This document shows positions 5,330 to 6,418 of a DNA stretch of 6,418 nucleotides, one piece after another. A model generated the notes under the pieces. The model did no database searches. It was not told where the DNA came from and was given only the letters and a program-made list of their open reading frames with translations. Source of the DNA: Bifidobacteriaceae bacterium NR021 (lineage in GTDB: Bacteria; Actinomycetota; Actinomycetes; Actinomycetales; Bifidobacteriaceae); contig NQOP01000001.1 in assembly GCA_003585845.1 (NCBI GenBank), positions 729,913 to 736,330 on the forward strand, written 5' to 3'. How positions within the stretch are numbered: position 1 is the stretch's first letter; the number at the start of each line of letters is the position of its first letter. The translations under genes were made by a program, and so were the position numbers.

Positions 5330-6418
5330 AAGGAAAACTCCGGAAGAGTATAATTTTCCATATTTTCACCGCAATCTTGCAATCTCCATGCCAGCGCACA
5401 AGCAGCTCTCAAAGCATTGCAATCGTTGGTGTTATTAACTTCAATAATATTATTATTCACAACTCTTGCTATAGCATCTTCACAAGTAAAAGTAGTACCG
5501 TTAACGCGTTCAGGAGCGTTGTGAGATTCGTTTAATCCTCGCAAGTCTTTAGAAACAAAACTTGGACGCAAATGTTTTGGCGCAAGCATAAGCATGCGAG
5601 AATCTGTAACTCCAGTAAGAACAAGTAATGAAGCATAGCCTCCTCTTGTTCCAGCCTCAATATCAGTATCTAAACGATCTCCAACTGCTAATGAATGTTC
5701 AATACTAATTACAGGATTCCCATACTCGTCTTTTTCAGTGTATTCTTCACATTCAGAATCATCATGCTTAGCATTAGCAGCAACCAAGAACCTTGCTTCA
5801 TCATACATTGCAGATTCTGGTTTTCCAGCAGACGAAATAGGCTCTACACCCGTAGCATTAATAACAGCTTGAATCATAGAACCGCATCCAGGAGCAATAC
5901 CATGCTCTCTTGGAATAGTTAAGTCGCGGTTAGTAACGAAATATTTTGCACCATGCTCAACAGCGAAAGAAACTTCTGCCATTTCTTGCCAAGTCATTTG
6001 AGGATACCAGCCTTGAATAACAGCTTTAGGGTTATCTTCGCACGAATCTACAAGCTCTAATCCTACGCGTTGCACTTCTTGACGCAAATGTTCAGCGCCG
6101 AGAACAAGAACTTTAGATCCTTTCTCAACATTGCGAGCTACCATTCTTGCTGCAACAACAGAAGACGTTATAATCTGCCATGGTTCTACTTTTAAGCCAA
6201 AACTTTCCAGTTGTTTTGCAACAACAGATTGGAAACGTGAAGAATTATTAGTTGTGTATTCAATGAACATACCGTGATTTTGCGCGTTAGAAATTGCTTC
6301 AGCCGCATATTCAACAGAATTTCCACCACGATATACAACACCATCTAAATCAAGCAGTGCTAGACGAAATGCATCGCTTAACGGACGATTACATGAAGAA
6401 AAATTCTTTTTCGTTTCA
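5326..6418 (-). CDS. HAD-IIA (NagD-like) phosphatase, probable glycerol-3-phosphate phosphatase (5' end outside window)
   Basis: The frame stays open to the right edge, giving 363 visible residues; the in-frame ATG at 6268-6270 lies 25 residues after the catalytic motif and is not the start. Motif I LLDLDGVVYRGG has the nucleophile pair D23/D25 (visible numbering), motif II is YTTNNSSR (T55-N57), motif III is AGKPES (K199) and motif IV is VGDRLDTDIEAG (D247, D250). Between II and III is a C2 cap with FVTNRDLTIP and PGCGSM, the NagD/p-nitrophenylphosphatase pattern. Position next to tlyA matches mycobacterial Rv1692, a glycerol-3-phosphate phosphatase involved in recycling polar heads of lipids; the substrate is inferred from that synteny. 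An acidic insertion (about residues 217-239) and a C-terminal extension of about 65 residues, with ALRAACALAW near its end, are additions to the basic fold. The stop overlaps tlyA by 4 nt. Confidence 0.93.
   Translation of the reverse strand, partial: ETKKNFSSCNRPLSDAFRLALLDLDGVVYRGGNSVEYAAEAISNAQNHGMFIEYTTNNSSRFQSVVAKQLESFGLKVEPWQIITSSVVAARMVARNVEKGSKVLVLGAEHLRQEVQRVGLELVDSCEDNPKAVIQGWYPQMTWQEMAEVSFAVEHGAKYFVTNRDLTIPREHGIAPGCGSMIQAVINATGVEPISSAGKPESAMYDEARFLVAANAKHDDSECEEYTEKDEYGNPVISIEHSLAVGDRLDTDIEAGTRGGYASLLVLTGVTDSRMLMLAPKHLRPSFVSKDLRGLNESHNAPERVNGTTFTCEDAIARVVNNNIIEVNNTNDCNALRAACALAWRLQDCGENMENYTLPEFSL

Noticed and set aside
1..6418. A novel defence or mobile system
   Set aside because: Every coding frame with real motifs is a conserved housekeeping gene in known order; no transposase, integrase, attachment site, CRISPR repeat or unknown cluster was seen on either strand.

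Overview
The window reads as a chromosomal core region of a low-GC member of the Bifidobacteriaceae, most likely Gardnerella or a close relative. This rests on three things. The gene order HAD-IIA phosphatase, tlyA, NAD kinase, recN is the actinobacterial arrangement known from Mycobacterium (Rv1692 to Rv1696). The NAD kinase and TlyA sequences look actinobacterial. The base composition is A+T-rich, which is unusual for most Actinobacteria but normal for Gardnerella. The genus is inferred by recall, not by a database comparison.

Layout, left to right. Positions 1-387 (minus) hold the N-terminal 129 residues of a long-form ribosome hibernation factor, Hpf. Positions 388-595 are an A+T-rich divergent intergenic region with the hpf leader and a strong extended -10 promoter for rnpB. 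Positions 596-979 (plus) are rnpB, a type A RNase P RNA. From 993 to the right edge everything is on the minus strand and reads right to left: a HAD-IIA phosphatase whose 5' end lies beyond the window, tlyA (overlapping it by 4 nt), nadK (after a 97-nt gap with a possible internal promoter), recN (54-nt gap), and a small HAD-IA phosphatase overlapping the recN end. The last gene converges on rnpB with only about 13 nt between them.

Together this is housekeeping: ribosome protection (Hpf), tRNA 5' maturation (RNase P), rRNA 2'-O-methylation (TlyA), NADP supply (NadK), double-strand break repair (RecN) and two small-molecule phosphatases. I see no mobile element, CRISPR array, tRNA, toxin-antitoxin pair or defence island, and no evidence of an undescribed multi-gene system. 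The most notable signals are in the RNase P RNA, whose P4 helix departs from the classical sequence but keeps its pairing through matched changes on both strands. Others are an acidic insertion in the HAD-IIA protein, an Asn-Asp in place of the usual Asn-Glu in the NAD kinase, and an exact 21-bp-period repeat in the recN coiled coil. Two start-codon corrections and one 5' extension also matter for annotation.
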